Origin: Scytonema tolypothrichoides VB-61278 | Lineage (GTDB): Bacteria > Cyanobacteriota > Cyanobacteriia > Cyanobacteriales > Nostocaceae | NCBI RefSeq assembly: GCF_000828085.3 | Contig: NZ_JXCA02000022.1 | Span: 355,137 to 418,515, forward strand | DNA: 63,379 nucleotides | Direction: 5' to 3' | In this document: in pieces, positions 25,791 through 34,514 of the stretch | Layout of the letters: each line of letters begins with the position of its first letter | Position numbering within the stretch: position 1 is the first letter of the stretch | Position numbers and translations under genes: made by a program | The notes under the pieces: model-generated | Database searches by the model: none | Told to the model about the DNA's origin: nothing | The model's input: only the letters and a program-made list of their open reading frames with translations

Positions 25791-26678
25791 ATGACTCAGG
25801 ATAACCGCGCTACGGTGCGAAAGGTTTTAATTATTACCTTACTGCTGAACATCTTTGTCATGGTGTTAAAAGCTGTCGTCGGAAACTTGACAGGTTCTCT
25901 GAGTTTGATAGCTGATGCTTTACACAGTGTGACTGATAGCGCTAACAATATCTTAGGATTAATTGCCAGTCGGTTTTCTTCGCCAAGACCAGATCGTGAA
26001 CACCCATATGGACATCTAAAATTTGAAGCAGTGGGGGCTTTGGGAATTTCTGCTTTTTTAGGTATAGCTTGCTTTGAGATTCTGCAAGGCGCAATTGAAC
26101 GAATTATTAATGGTGGTAAACCTGTCAAAATATCACCACCAGAATTGTGGTTATTACTGGTTGTTTTAGGCGTTAATATTTTCGTGGCGTTTTACGAACG
26201 TGCTGTAGGACAACGAGTCAAAAGCCCAATTTTGATTGCTGACGCCAAGCACACTATGAGCGATATCTGGGTAACAATTTCTGTGATTGCTGGTTTGATT
26301 GGTGTGTGGCTGGGTTTTCAGTGGCTAGATTTGATTTTGGCTTTTCCGGTGGCTTTGTTGGTATTTTGGAGTGGCTGGACAGTTTTGAAAGAAAATTTAC
26401 CTTGGCTTGTTGATCAGATGGCGATCGCCCCAGAAGTCATTCATGGAATCGCCCTTTCTGTTCCCGGTGTCGTTAACTGTCATGATATTGCCTCTCGTGG
26501 TGTTGTTGGTCGTCAAGTCTTCATCGAAATGCATTTAATAGTCGATGCACCTGACGTCGAAACTGCCCACCATATCACCGAGGAAGTCGAAAAGCGACTA
26601 GAAGAACGTTTCAGCCCAGTTAGAATTTTGATTCATGTCGAACCACCTGCCTACCAGTCGAACCATGTTTCTTTCTAG
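25791..26678 (+). CDS. Cation diffusion facilitator transporter
   Basis: 295-aa CDF metal exporter. Six membrane segments; the two metal-binding HxxxD motifs are intact: ADALHSVTD (TM2, near 46-54) and ADAKHTMSD (TM5, near 149-157). A cytosolic C-terminal ferredoxin-like domain follows (VVNCHDIASRGVVGRQVFIEMHLIVD, ending RILIHVEPP). Exports Zn, Fe, Mn or similar cations in exchange for protons; the metal cannot be fixed from sequence. Start ATG 25791 is preferred to TTG 25773. Confidence 0.93.
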   Translation: MTQDNRATVRKVLIITLLLNIFVMVLKAVVGNLTGSLSLIADALHSVTDSANNILGLIASRFSSPRPDREHPYGHLKFEAVGALGISAFLGIACFEILQGAIERIINGGKPVKISPPELWLLLVVLGVNIFVAFYERAVGQRVKSPILIADAKHTMSDIWVTISVIAGLIGVWLGFQWLDLILAFPVALLVFWSGWTVLKENLPWLVDQMAIAPEVIHGIALSVPGVVNCHDIASRGVVGRQVFIEMHLIVDAPDVETAHHITEEVEKRLEERFSPVRILIHVEPPAYQSNHVSF

Positions 26679-26717
26679 CCTTTATTGATGTGTAAAAATT
26701 TTTCCCTCTCCTTCATA

Positions 26718-26845
26718 AGGAGAGCCAGTGCGTTGCGGAGAGCAGCGCCGTGCCGGGGTTCCCCCCGTTGTGGCGACTGCGGAGGGTTCCCCTGAGGGTG
26801 CCACCTGGCGTGAGGGATGCCCGACAGGGCAGGGTGAGGTTTTAC
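26718..26845. repeat. GC-rich intergenic repeat cluster (copy C)
   Basis: Contains ccgttgtggcgactgcggag followed by ggttcccc; the same run (with one base different) is found inside the histidine kinase gene near 38224-38250. Also ggagagccagtgcgttg as in copies at 6210 and 39235. Convergent gap between the CDF gene and guaA. Confidence 0.8.
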
Positions 26846-26862
26846 ACTTGGCTAGTTGCTAA

Positions 26863-28485
26863 TTACTCCCACTCAATAGTTCCAGGTGGCTTGGAGGTGA
26901 TATCATAAACAACTCGGTTAACACCTTTGACTTCATTCACAATCCGATTAGAAATCACTTCCAGGACATCGTAAGGTACACGCGCCCAGTCAGCAGTCAT
27001 ACCATCTTCACTTGTGATAATCCGCAAAACGATGGGGTAAGCATAAGTACGCTGGTCGCCCATAACACCAACACTACGAACTGGCAACAATACAGCAAAT
27101 GCTTGCCAGTAGTCGTGATACAAGCCGCGTTTGTTAATTTCTTGACGCACAATCAAGTCTGCGTCGCGTAATATATTTAACTTTTCCCCAGTTATTTCAC
27201 CTAGAATTCGAATCGCTAAGCCTGGTCCGGGGAAAGGATGCCGTTGGACAATTTCTTCTGGCAAACCAATAGAACGCCCGACTTTGCGGACTTCATCTTT
27301 AAACAGTTTGCGTAAGGGTTCCACCAGTTTGAATCGCAAGTCTTTGGGCAATCCACCAACATTGTGATGGCTTTTGATTTTCACTGCCACCCGTTCTCCA
27401 GTTTGGGGATCAACATTGGTATTAGCAGATTCAATAACGTCTGGATAAAGCGTACCTTGAGCGAGATAATCAAAAGGTCCGAGGCGTCTGGATGTTTCCT
27501 CAAAAGCAGTGATAAACTCGCGCCCAATAATACGACGTTTTTCTTCGGGGTCAGTGATACCAGAGAGTGAAGACAGGAACCTTTCCCTAGCGTTGACATA
27601 TTCTACCGGAATATGAAACTGTTCTTGGAACAGTTTAAGCAATCGTTCTGGCTCATACTTTCGCATAAAGCCTTGGTCGATAAACACACAAGTCAACTGG
27701 TCCCCAATTGCTTTATGTAATAAAAAAGCCAAGGTTGAAGAATCGACTCCTCCAGAAAGCGCCAACAGCACTCGTTTCTCGCCGACTCTCGCGCGAATTT
27801 CTCGAATGGCTTCTTCGACAAAAGCAGCAGTTGTCCAGGTCGGTTCACACTCACAGATATGGTATACAAAATTACGGATTAAAGCTATACCACCAACAGA
27901 ATGCACCACTTCTGGATGGAATTGGACGCCGTAAAGTTTCTTGTCGTGATGAGCAATAGCTGCACAAGGGGTATTTTCTGTATGTGCCAGTAATTCAAAT
28001 TGTTCTGGCATTTGAATCACAGAGTCTCCGTGACTCATCCACATCGTCGTACCATCTTCAACATTAGTGAACAAATCTGTGGGATCATCTATGTAGAGTG
28101 ATGCTTTACCATACTCACCTCTATCAGCCTTTGCCACTTCCCCGCCTAGCTGTTGCACCATTAGTTGCATACCGTAGCATACACCTAAAATCGGAAGTCC
28201 CATATTCCAGATTTCTGGATCACACCGGGGAGCACCAGTGTCGTAAACTGAATTAGGACCTCCAGAAAGGATGATCCCTTTAGGATTAAGTTGACGTAAT
28301 TGTTCAGCTGTGGTGCGATAAGAAAGGACTTCAGAATAGACTTGAGTTTCACGAATTCGGCGGGCAATCAGTTCAGAATACTGAGAACCGAAATCGAGAA
28401 TTACAATCATTTGACGATTAAGCTGCCCTAAAGATTCAACTTTTTCAGGCGCTTGTTCTGTTGGTAGAGTCACCGCAGTGTTCAT
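26863..28485 (-). CDS. guaA: GMP synthase (glutamine-hydrolysing)
   Basis: Converts XMP to GMP using glutamine and ATP. N-terminal class I amidotransferase: catalytic Cys in [11 protein letters not shown], His and Glu in [14 protein letters not shown]-pyrophosphatase P-loop [16 protein letters not shown], then the C-terminal dimerisation domain with [13 protein letters not shown] and the family end [14 protein letters not shown]. 540 aa, usual length. No purine riboswitch-like structure is evident in the 250 bases upstream. Confidence 0.97.
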   Translation of the reverse strand: MNTAVTLPTEQAPEKVESLGQLNRQMIVILDFGSQYSELIARRIRETQVYSEVLSYRTTAEQLRQLNPKGIILSGGPNSVYDTGAPRCDPEIWNMGLPILGVCYGMQLMVQQLGGEVAKADRGEYGKASLYIDDPTDLFTNVEDGTTMWMSHGDSVIQMPEQFELLAHTENTPCAAIAHHDKKLYGVQFHPEVVHSVGGIALIRNFVYHICECEPTWTTAAFVEEAIREIRARVGEKRVLLALSGGVDSSTLAFLLHKAIGDQLTCVFIDQGFMRKYEPERLLKLFQEQFHIPVEYVNARERFLSSLSGITDPEEKRRIIGREFITAFEETSRRLGPFDYLAQGTLYPDVIESANTNVDPQTGERVAVKIKSHHNVGGLPKDLRFKLVEPLRKLFKDEVRKVGRSIGLPEEIVQRHPFPGPGLAIRILGEITGEKLNILRDADLIVRQEINKRGLYHDYWQAFAVLLPVRSVGVMGDQRTYAYPIVLRIITSEDGMTADWARVPYDVLEVISNRIVNEVKGVNRVVYDITSKPPGTIEWE

Positions 28486-28735
28486 GGCAGGGGAGGTATG
28501 AGTGTAAGAAGAAATTGTCGCTCGTCAGGTTCAGAACAATACCATTTCTCTGCGTTGTCAGGCTGTGATGGTAATATAAACCCTCTGCACACGCGAGTTT
28601 GAATGCGTCTGCTTAGCCGATAGTTATGTGTAAATGGTATTAAGAAGAAAAACTTACCCTAGATTGGTAAAATATTATAGCTTGATTGGTGAATCTTAAG
28701 ATTATTTATAATAACTTAACATAATTTTGCTATTA

Positions 28736-29035
28736 TCAAACTTCCATTTGTGACAATAAGACTTGCATATTGTCCCAAGAAAGTCCTTGTTCGATGTAGC
28801 GGGGTGCTTCAGGATTGTAAGGACTGGCTACCCGGTCAATTTTGGTAATTTTTGCTTCATCTTGCAGTACAGGAACATCGGGATCAAAAGCGGTTGGGCG
28901 CGTCAAAGAACTGGAAAAGCCTTTAAAAATAGCAATTTCGTCTGACTCACCCGCAATTTCCACACTGACAAGTAGGACTTCTTGAGGACGTTTGACAGTA
29001 TATTGTTCCAAGCGCTTGCTGATAGAATTGTTCAT
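28736..29035 (-). CDS. Conserved hypothetical protein, 99 aa
   Basis: Soluble acidic protein: RLEQYTVKRPQEVLLVSVEIAGESDEIAIFKGFSSSL, then TRPTAFDPDVPVL and an ending with SWDNMQVLLSQMEV. No membrane segment or metal motif. Looks like a cyanobacterial/plastid conserved family of unknown function. It has the same direction as the DUF3177 gene behind it (140 bases), but a purine-rich tract lies between them. Confidence 0.75.
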   Translation of the reverse strand: MNNSISKRLEQYTVKRPQEVLLVSVEIAGESDEIAIFKGFSSSLTRPTAFDPDVPVLQDEAKITKIDRVASPYNPEAPRYIEQGLSWDNMQVLLSQMEV

Positions 29036-29175
29036 TTTAAATTTGTTTCTTGTCTTCGTTGATTTTCAACTTAGGACGCGTAATTAATGTTTCTCTTATA
29101 CCCCTAAAAGTAGGGAGTGAAGGAGTGAGGGAGTTATTTTTCTCCCTGTTCCCTGTTAAGCGCGTTTTTTGAAAG

Positions 29176-29772
29176 CTACTGCGGTGTTGCTGAGCGTCCC
29201 TGCTTACCTAGTTTAACGACGACGAAGTAACTTAAGTAAACCACATAGATAATTAAACCAACAATACCTAGAAAGCCAAGAAATCCAGGTTTGGAGTTGG
29301 GATGGAAATATTCTTTAAACAGTAATGGGGCTTCAAGCCAGACGCGACAGTAGGGAGTTGCGATCGCGCTTTCAGAAAAAGCACAACCCACAAAAGGTAT
29401 AAAAGCAATTGCGTTCAAAATACAATACACTGTCGTAGCCCAGCGCCAGGAGGTGAAAAGCAACTTTAGAGATCCATTTGACTGATATTCAATTTCATCG
29501 TTGAGATCCACCCAGAACCACAGAGAAATGGGAATCAGAATCAGACCCATCAGCCCTGAGATAAAACTCACTCCAAAGCCAGCAATCATCAAATAGATGG
29601 TGATAGCCAATAAACTCGCGACTCGCCAGTAAATCTTGAGCAAGCGTTGTATCGCTTCGGCTTTTTCTACATATGCCCAAATTAATAAAACGATGGGGAT
29701 AATCACCGCGAATAATACTGCTAATCGGTAGTCCATCCAGACAAGCGGACGAAACCAGACTTCATTATTCAT
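29176..29772 (-). CDS. DUF3177 family membrane protein
   Basis: 198 aa, five likely membrane segments (LAVLFAVIIPIVLLIWAYV, VASLLAITIYLMIAGFGVSF, LMGLILIPISLWFWVDL, VYCILNAIAFIPFVGCAF and FLGIVGLIIYVVYLSYFVVV). N terminus WFRPLVWMDYRLAVLF and the WRVASLL and FWVDLNDEI segments match the cyanobacterial DUF3177 family. Function unknown. Preceded by AAAAAAATT only, so the ribosome site is weak. Confidence 0.83.
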   Translation of the reverse strand: MNNEVWFRPLVWMDYRLAVLFAVIIPIVLLIWAYVEKAEAIQRLLKIYWRVASLLAITIYLMIAGFGVSFISGLMGLILIPISLWFWVDLNDEIEYQSNGSLKLLFTSWRWATTVYCILNAIAFIPFVGCAFSESAIATPYCRVWLEAPLLFKEYFHPNSKPGFLGFLGIVGLIIYVVYLSYFVVVKLGKQGRSATPQ

Positions 29773-29890
29773 AATTTTTTTGATGATAAATCAACAATTA
29801 TAGTGAATAGTCAATTAGTATATGATATTACTCATTAATCTTGTACTCTTGTCTTTAAAAAGAAACAGTCAACTCAATCAAGGATGATAA

Positions 29891-29961
29891 GAAAATCTCA
29901 CCCCTGTACACATTTCCAGTTTTCTACAGAAAATGGAATGAGGTTGGAGTGAGATTTTTTA
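29891..29961. terminator. Nested hairpin after cp12
   Basis: Outer arms aaatctcac / gtgagattt and inner arms catttccagtttt / aaaatggaatg enclose a small loop. Lies past the 3' end of leftward cp12; the plus strand ends in tttttt, the minus strand in ttttc, so a two-way terminator is plausible. Confidence 0.65.
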
Positions 29962-30052
29962 CAACGAAATATTTAAAACAGAAGATAGGCAGTAAACAGA
30001 TTCTGCTTACTTGCAAACCTACCATCAACAAAAGTGCTGGACGAATCACTTT

Positions 30053-30277
30053 TTAATCTTCGTAAAGCCTGCACTCATCTGCTTCTGGATTATCATCACA
30101 GTACTTTTCTAGAGAGTTTTTGGGTTTAGACTGCTTTTGGTGGGAGGCTGCTGCTTGCACTTCTTCTACTGCGTCCCAAGCAGCAGCACACTCAGGAGAG
30201 TTGCTACCTGATACATCACAGGTAGCACGAGCTTGTTCACGTTCTTGTTCGATTATGTCTTGTATGTTGTTGCTCAT
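30053..30277 (-). CDS. Calvin cycle regulator CP12
   Basis: Small intrinsically flexible protein (74 aa) that, when oxidised in the dark, links GAPDH and phosphoribulokinase and shuts off the Calvin cycle. Both cysteine pairs are present: CDVSGSNSPEC (N-terminal loop) and YCDDNPEADECRLYED (C-terminal GAPDH-binding tail). The core AAAWDAVEEVQAAASHQ contains the conserved AWDAVEE motif for PRK binding. Ribosome site not strong; the upstream region carries a 10-bp inverted repeat (30357-30424). Confidence 0.96.
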   Translation of the reverse strand: MSNNIQDIIEQEREQARATCDVSGSNSPECAAAWDAVEEVQAAASHQKQSKPKNSLEKYCDDNPEADECRLYED

Positions 30278-30356
30278 CTTCCTAGTCTTGTTGTGTTTTC
30301 AATACAAGTATAGAAAAAATTGAAAAATGACAGTTTTTTGCACTATACTTTCCATC

Positions 30357-30424
30357 TTACTGTAATTGACCAAAAGTCGTCTCACCAGTAAGTGAGGGAA
30401 TGTACTCCATAACTATTACAGTAA
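30357..30424. promoter_or_regulatory. Inverted repeat upstream of cp12
   Basis: TTACTGTAAT at 30357-30366 and ATTACAGTAA at 30415-30424 are exact inverses, 48 bases apart. Each half is itself close to a palindrome (TTACTGTAA), so this may be two operator sites for one dimeric regulator of cp12. The rest of 30278-30643 has no gene; 30540-30590 has GC-rich repeat-like words. Confidence 0.5.
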
Positions 30425-30643
30425 ACCGTACTAATAATTTTGTATTCGTCTTTATCTTTTAAGATTTTACAGAATTTTAGCTCATAGACTAATTATACAA
30501 TTTATTTTGACCGTCAATTCACCACATCGGCAACCTATGGCTTGTGCCAGGCTCCGCTATCAGCGTAGCAGAAGTCCTATCGTCGGTTCTTGATAGGATA
30601 AAAATAAAAACCCATTAGCCTCGAAAATAAGAGTGGAAAACTC

Positions 30644-31870
30644 ATGGCAGACCAAATACAATGGGCAAACGCCCTATCAACCCGTCCTTCTTTGGAGGCA
30701 GCTGTTGCAAATGTAGTACAACAAGCTGTCTCGTCGTTAACAGTACCTGCTGATTTAGGGCTGGTATTCATTTCGTCTGCTTTTACAAGTGAGTATTCCC
30801 GGCTTTTACCTTTACTTGCGGAACGACTTTCTGTACCTGTGCTGATTGGTTGTAGCGGTGGTGGTGTGATTGGGACCACTGGGCGCGGACAAACCCAAGA
30901 GTTAGAAGCAGAACCTGCCCTCAGTTTGACTTTAGCGCATCTGCCCCAAGTGAATGTTAAAGGTTTTCATATTGTTCCTGAAAAATTACCTGATCTAGAT
31001 AGTCCACCAGATGATTGGATTGATTTGATAGGTATGCCATCAACACCCGCGCCACAGTTCATATTGCTGTCTAGTTCGTTCTCATCTGGAATTAACGATT
31101 TACTTCAAGGGATAGACTTTGCTTATCCTGGATCGGTGACGGTGGGAGGACAGGCAAGTGGCGGCGGTTTGGGAGGTCGTATCGCCTTATTTTACAATGA
31201 TAATGTGTATAATGAGGGGACAATTGGCGTCGCTTTGAGTGGTAATATTGTCTTAGAAACGATTGTGGCACAAGGATGCCGACCGATTGGTAAACCGCTG
31301 CAAGTCACCTCAAGTGATCGCAATATCATCCTAGAACTCAATGAGCGAATACCACTGCTTGTCTTACGAGATCTCATTGCCAATTTGAGTGAACAAGACC
31401 GAATCCTGGCACAAAATTCTCTGTTTGTTGGGTTGGCGATGGATGGATTCAAGCAAGATTTACACCAAGGAGACTTTTTGATTCGCAGCATCCTTGGAGT
31501 TGATCCAACAGGAGGAGCAATTGCTATTGCAGATTATATTCGACCTGGACAACGTTTACAATTTCACCTGCGCGATGCTCAAACTTCTGCTGAAGACTTG
31601 GAATTCCTTTTAGAAAGTTATCATAGAAAACAAGTCGCACAACCGTCTGCAGTTGGCGCGCTGATGTTTTCCTGTGTAGGACGTGGTGAAGGACTCTACC
31701 GAAAACCTAATTTTGATTCTGAGCTTTTTAGGCGCTACCTCAAAGATATCCCTTTAACAGGCTTCTTTTGTGGCGGTGAAATCGGTCCTGTGGGTGGCAG
31801 TACTTTGCTACACAATTACACCTCTGTTTTTGGAATTTGCCGTGCGATCAACGACTCAGAGATAAGTTAA
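30644..31870 (+). CDS. FIST N- and C-domain sensory protein
   Basis: 408 aa. FIST_N (about 20-220): LGLVFISSAFTSEYSRLLPLLAERL, PVLIGCSGGGVIG, FILLSSSFSSGINDLLQGID and TVGGQASGGGLGG. FIST_C (about 225-395): PLLVLRDLIANL, LFVGLAMDGF, GDFLIRSILGVDPTGGAIAIAD, and GALMFSCVGRGEGLY followed by LTGFFCGGEIGPV. FIST domains are thought to bind small ligands such as amino acids and often precede kinases or cyclases; here the protein stands alone and must act on a partner in trans. No signal peptide. Confidence 0.93.
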   Translation: MADQIQWANALSTRPSLEAAVANVVQQAVSSLTVPADLGLVFISSAFTSEYSRLLPLLAERLSVPVLIGCSGGGVIGTTGRGQTQELEAEPALSLTLAHLPQVNVKGFHIVPEKLPDLDSPPDDWIDLIGMPSTPAPQFILLSSSFSSGINDLLQGIDFAYPGSVTVGGQASGGGLGGRIALFYNDNVYNEGTIGVALSGNIVLETIVAQGCRPIGKPLQVTSSDRNIILELNERIPLLVLRDLIANLSEQDRILAQNSLFVGLAMDGFKQDLHQGDFLIRSILGVDPTGGAIAIADYIRPGQRLQFHLRDAQTSAEDLEFLLESYHRKQVAQPSAVGALMFSCVGRGEGLYRKPNFDSELFRRYLKDIPLTGFFCGGEIGPVGGSTLLHNYTSVFGICRAINDSEIS

Positions 31871-31887
31871 AGATTTTTCCTTGTTTG

Positions 31888-32988
31888 CTAAAGCAACAAT
31901 GTAGTGTTGTTATCAATGAAAGATGGACTTCCGCTAGGGGCTACAGCACCATACTTCTCAAAGTAGCGACGCAGTTCTGGTGGAAAGTTAGGATAATCAA
32001 ACACAGCATCTCCATTAGCCATATCTGCCCAAAACTCGCGTAAACTGGGAGCTAATTCTGTTGCCTGCGACATTGGCAGGTTTAAAGGAGGTAGAGTTAG
32101 GAACTTAACAAGAAAGGAAAAACTGCGATCGCCCATCCACTTCTTAGATGTCTGTTGCAAATTCGGGAACTCAGGCACTGATTTCACGCGATATGATAAA
32201 ATTTGCAACCATTGCTTACCGTATTTATCCTGGTGACATTCTAATATTCGATAAGGATGTGGGTAGCTGACTAAAGAACCTGTTGTTATATCATATACAC
32301 CGTCTGAATCGGCAACATCTTGAATGTGCAAGTGTCCTGTGAACACCAGCCGAACGCCGTACCGTTTCAGGATCTGCAATAATTCTGGTGCATTTCCTAA
32401 CATATAGCGATTTGCCATTGGGTGGCGTGATTGATTAGGCAGGTGTTCAACAACATTGTGATGCACCATGACTAACACAAAGTCATCAGCAGCCCCTGCT
32501 AAAACTTCTTCTAACCACCGTAGCTGTTGGGTATCTAAGCGTCCTACCTGCTGTCCTTGATCGTCAAAACAGTTAGAATTTAAACCGATGAGCCTAACAC
32601 CTGGCAGTAACTGACAAGTATAGTAAAGTTCGTCAGTATCCTCGTAGCCAAACTTACGATAATAGTGCGGAAAATCCAAGGCAGCAATGGATTGCTCATT
32701 CGCCTTCACAACGGGAACATCATGATTACCAGGAATAACATAAGTAGGAAAGGGAAGCTGTGCTAAGCGTTCTTGCAACCAAGCATGATTTTCTGGTTCA
32801 CCGTGCTGAGTTAAATCACCAGGAAGCAAAAGAAAATCTATATTAAGTTGTGTTAAATGTTCTAGTACACTTTCAAACGCAGGAATGCTAACTTCCACCA
32901 AATGAAAACGACTGGGATGATTCCAGATTGTATGGGAAAGCGCAAGGTGCAAGTCGCTGACCACAGCAAAGCGAAAATTTGAAATCAT
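31888..32988 (-). CDS. Calcineurin-like metallophosphoesterase
   Basis: 366 aa. All five metal-binding blocks visible: VSDLHLAL, LLPGDLTQHG, PGNHDVP, MVHHNVVEH and FTGHLHIQD. The first 270 residues form the phosphoesterase; the C-terminal 90 residues (SFSFLVKFLTLPPLNLP to the end) have no motif I know. This layout resembles cyanobacterial phosphodiesterase family proteins of the cAMP-PDE/Icc type, but the substrate cannot be fixed. Convergent with the FIST gene, 17 bases between stops. Confidence 0.92.
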   Translation of the reverse strand: MISNFRFAVVSDLHLALSHTIWNHPSRFHLVEVSIPAFESVLEHLTQLNIDFLLLPGDLTQHGEPENHAWLQERLAQLPFPTYVIPGNHDVPVVKANEQSIAALDFPHYYRKFGYEDTDELYYTCQLLPGVRLIGLNSNCFDDQGQQVGRLDTQQLRWLEEVLAGAADDFVLVMVHHNVVEHLPNQSRHPMANRYMLGNAPELLQILKRYGVRLVFTGHLHIQDVADSDGVYDITTGSLVSYPHPYRILECHQDKYGKQWLQILSYRVKSVPEFPNLQQTSKKWMGDRSFSFLVKFLTLPPLNLPMSQATELAPSLREFWADMANGDAVFDYPNFPPELRRYFEKYGAVAPSGSPSFIDNNTTLLL

Positions 32989-33227
32989 TGATTTAATGAC
33001 AATCTCAAAAGTAGGGTGTAAAAACTCTTTTTAAAAAGAGTATAACCCTTGCTTCGCTACGCTGCTTGGCAGTGATCTCACTTAACATTTGTACATAAAA
33101 TCTGTCAGTTTTTCTCGTTGATCAAGAAGAACGTAGAATTTGAACGAAATATTGGCGCTTTTTCTGGTGTGTTGCGAGTATCCAAGGAAAAAATATACAA
33201 AGCACTTTTTGGAGCAATTCCTTTTTC

Positions 33228-33542
33228 TTACTTGACATTAGCAATCACCTGTCCAATGTCTTGAGGCGTTGCACCTGTTGCGAGGATTGCCCGAATTAAT
33301 AGCTCAATAGAGACTGAAGCATCTCCATTTTCAGCTTTTGCAATCCGGGATTGGCTAGAGCTAATTTTAGAGGCAAGTTCAGCTTGGGTCATCAGTTGTT
33401 GCCGACGTTCCTTCAAGCTTCGACTAAGAGCTAACTTAATTTCGACAAAGATAGTTTCTTTAGGTGTTAACTGCAAAAAATCTGAGACTGTCCCAATCTT
33501 CCAGCCTTTAGATTCTAAGGGTTTCTTCTTTGCTTGATCCAT
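33228..33542 (-). CDS. HigA-type antitoxin (XRE helix-turn-helix)
   Basis: 104 aa. Starts MDQAKKKPLESKGWKIGTVSDFL, the typical cyanobacterial HigA lead, then the helix-turn-helix: LALSRSLKERRQQLMTQAELASKISSSQSRIAKAENGDASVSIELLIRAIL, where AELASKISSSQSRIAKAE is the DNA-binding pair of helices. ATG 33542 has AGGAGT six bases upstream. The longer in-frame start at 33614 belongs to a toxin stub. HigA normally binds and neutralises HigB and represses the operon; here the toxin is almost gone, so it is an orphan antitoxin. Confidence 0.87.
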   Translation of the reverse strand: MDQAKKKPLESKGWKIGTVSDFLQLTPKETIFVEIKLALSRSLKERRQQLMTQAELASKISSSQSRIAKAENGDASVSIELLIRAILATGATPQDIGQVIANVK

Positions 33543-33614
33543 CACATGACTCCTGTTAGGTGGAGTTTTTACCTCATCGTGCAGCCAAACCAAAGGTTTA
33601 CTTGGTTGTTGCAT
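33543..33614 (-). pseudogene. HigB-like toxin stub
   Basis: MQQPSKPLVWLHDEVKTPP matches the start of phage-derived HigB/RelE-like toxins (consensus KPLVWLHGEIKTPPFS). After these 19 residues the rest of the toxin (about 80-100 aa) is missing and the frame runs straight into the antitoxin start. A large internal deletion is the simple explanation. Confidence 0.72.
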
Positions 33615-33622
33615 CCCATCTT

Positions 33623-33640
33623 TATATCATATCTGATATA
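33623..33640. promoter_or_regulatory. Palindrome upstream of toxin stub/antitoxin
   Basis: TATATCA-TATC-TGATATA, 7-base arms. Sits 8 bases before the toxin-stub start, where the operator of a higBA operon would be expected, and within the divergent region shared with padR. Confidence 0.55.
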
Positions 33641-33698
33641 TTGCTCTGCCTCTGTCGTCTAAAAAATCCGTTGCAGCGGACAAACGTATTTGAATTTA

Positions 33699-33710
33699 GC
33701 GATATATCGC
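33699..33710. promoter_or_regulatory. Palindrome upstream of padR
   Basis: GCGATATATCGC, perfect 12-base palindrome, followed by GATACTATAAAAAT. PadR regulators often repress themselves through short AT-rich palindromes close to the start; this one is 15 bases before the chosen ATG. Confidence 0.5.
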
Positions 33711-33724
33711 GATACTATAAAAAT

Positions 33725-34453
33725 ATGTTGAACAAAAGAAAAAATTATCCTATGCGTGACCGAATAAGATCACATCATCCAGAGGGCGGACACCATGCCC
33801 ATAGACACGGACCTCATTTCCATAGAGAAGAAGGTGGACGCAGAGGAGGACCTCCCAATCCAGAGGGCGAATACTATGATCACAGACACGGACACCATCC
33901 TCATAGAGGAGAAGGTGGACGCAGAGGCAGAGGAGGACCTCCCAGAAGAGGGGAGGGCAAAGTCCGGCGTGGTGAGGCGCGTTACCTGCTTCTTGACGCG
34001 CTTCGCGATGAACCCAAACACGGCTATGAGATTATTAAGGCGCTGGAGGAGCGATCGTCTGGACAGTACGCCCCTAGCCCTGGCACAGTCTATCCAACCC
34101 TGCAATATCTAGAAGATATGGGGCTGGTGCGTGCCGATCAAGAAGCAGCGCGGCGCGTTTATCATCTAACCGAGAAAGGACGAACCGAGTTAGACGCCCA
34201 CGCGGAGGAAGTAAATGCTTTTTGGGCGCGATTTACTGAACCCCATACATCTGCCGCCATTCAAGCCGAAATCGGTTTTCTGGAGGACGAATTGGAACAC
34301 TTGATGCGGACAGTATGGGGCGGATTACGAAATGCCCTGAACCGAGATGATCAAAAGACAATCCGTCGTGTCCGGGAAGTGATTGAACACTCCCAGAATG
34401 AAGTGCGGCGCATCCTGACAGAACCCGACAGCTTTAGAGATAATCAGGAATAA
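33725..34453 (+). CDS. PadR-family regulator with His-rich N terminus
   Basis: 242 aa from ATG 33725. The PadR winged helix starts near residue 90: ARYLLLDALRDEPKHGYEIIKALEERSSGQYAPSPGTVYPTLQYLEDMGLVRADQ, with the family motif SPGTVYPTL and the wing region RRVYHLTEKGRTELD. A Vir-type C-terminal helical dimer domain follows. In front lies an unusual 75-residue tail, two copies of a His/Gly/Arg unit (DRIRSHHPEGGHHAHRHGPHFHREEGGRRGG and EYYDHRHGHHPHRGEGGRRGRGG) that could bind Ni, Zn or Cu. A second ATG at 33752 is possible. Divergent from the antitoxin gene. Confidence 0.88.
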   Translation: MLNKRKNYPMRDRIRSHHPEGGHHAHRHGPHFHREEGGRRGGPPNPEGEYYDHRHGHHPHRGEGGRRGRGGPPRRGEGKVRRGEARYLLLDALRDEPKHGYEIIKALEERSSGQYAPSPGTVYPTLQYLEDMGLVRADQEAARRVYHLTEKGRTELDAHAEEVNAFWARFTEPHTSAAIQAEIGFLEDELEHLMRTVWGGLRNALNRDDQKTIRRVREVIEHSQNEVRRILTEPDSFRDNQE

Positions 34454-34514
34454 CCATATTTTTTGATTGTTTCTGGTTGACAGATATAGGGTTTGGTGAA
34501 AAGGAGAGTCAATT

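Noticed and set aside
26863-28735. Purine riboswitch upstream of guaA
   Set aside because: No conserved purine-aptamer loops are visible in the 250 bases before the gene.
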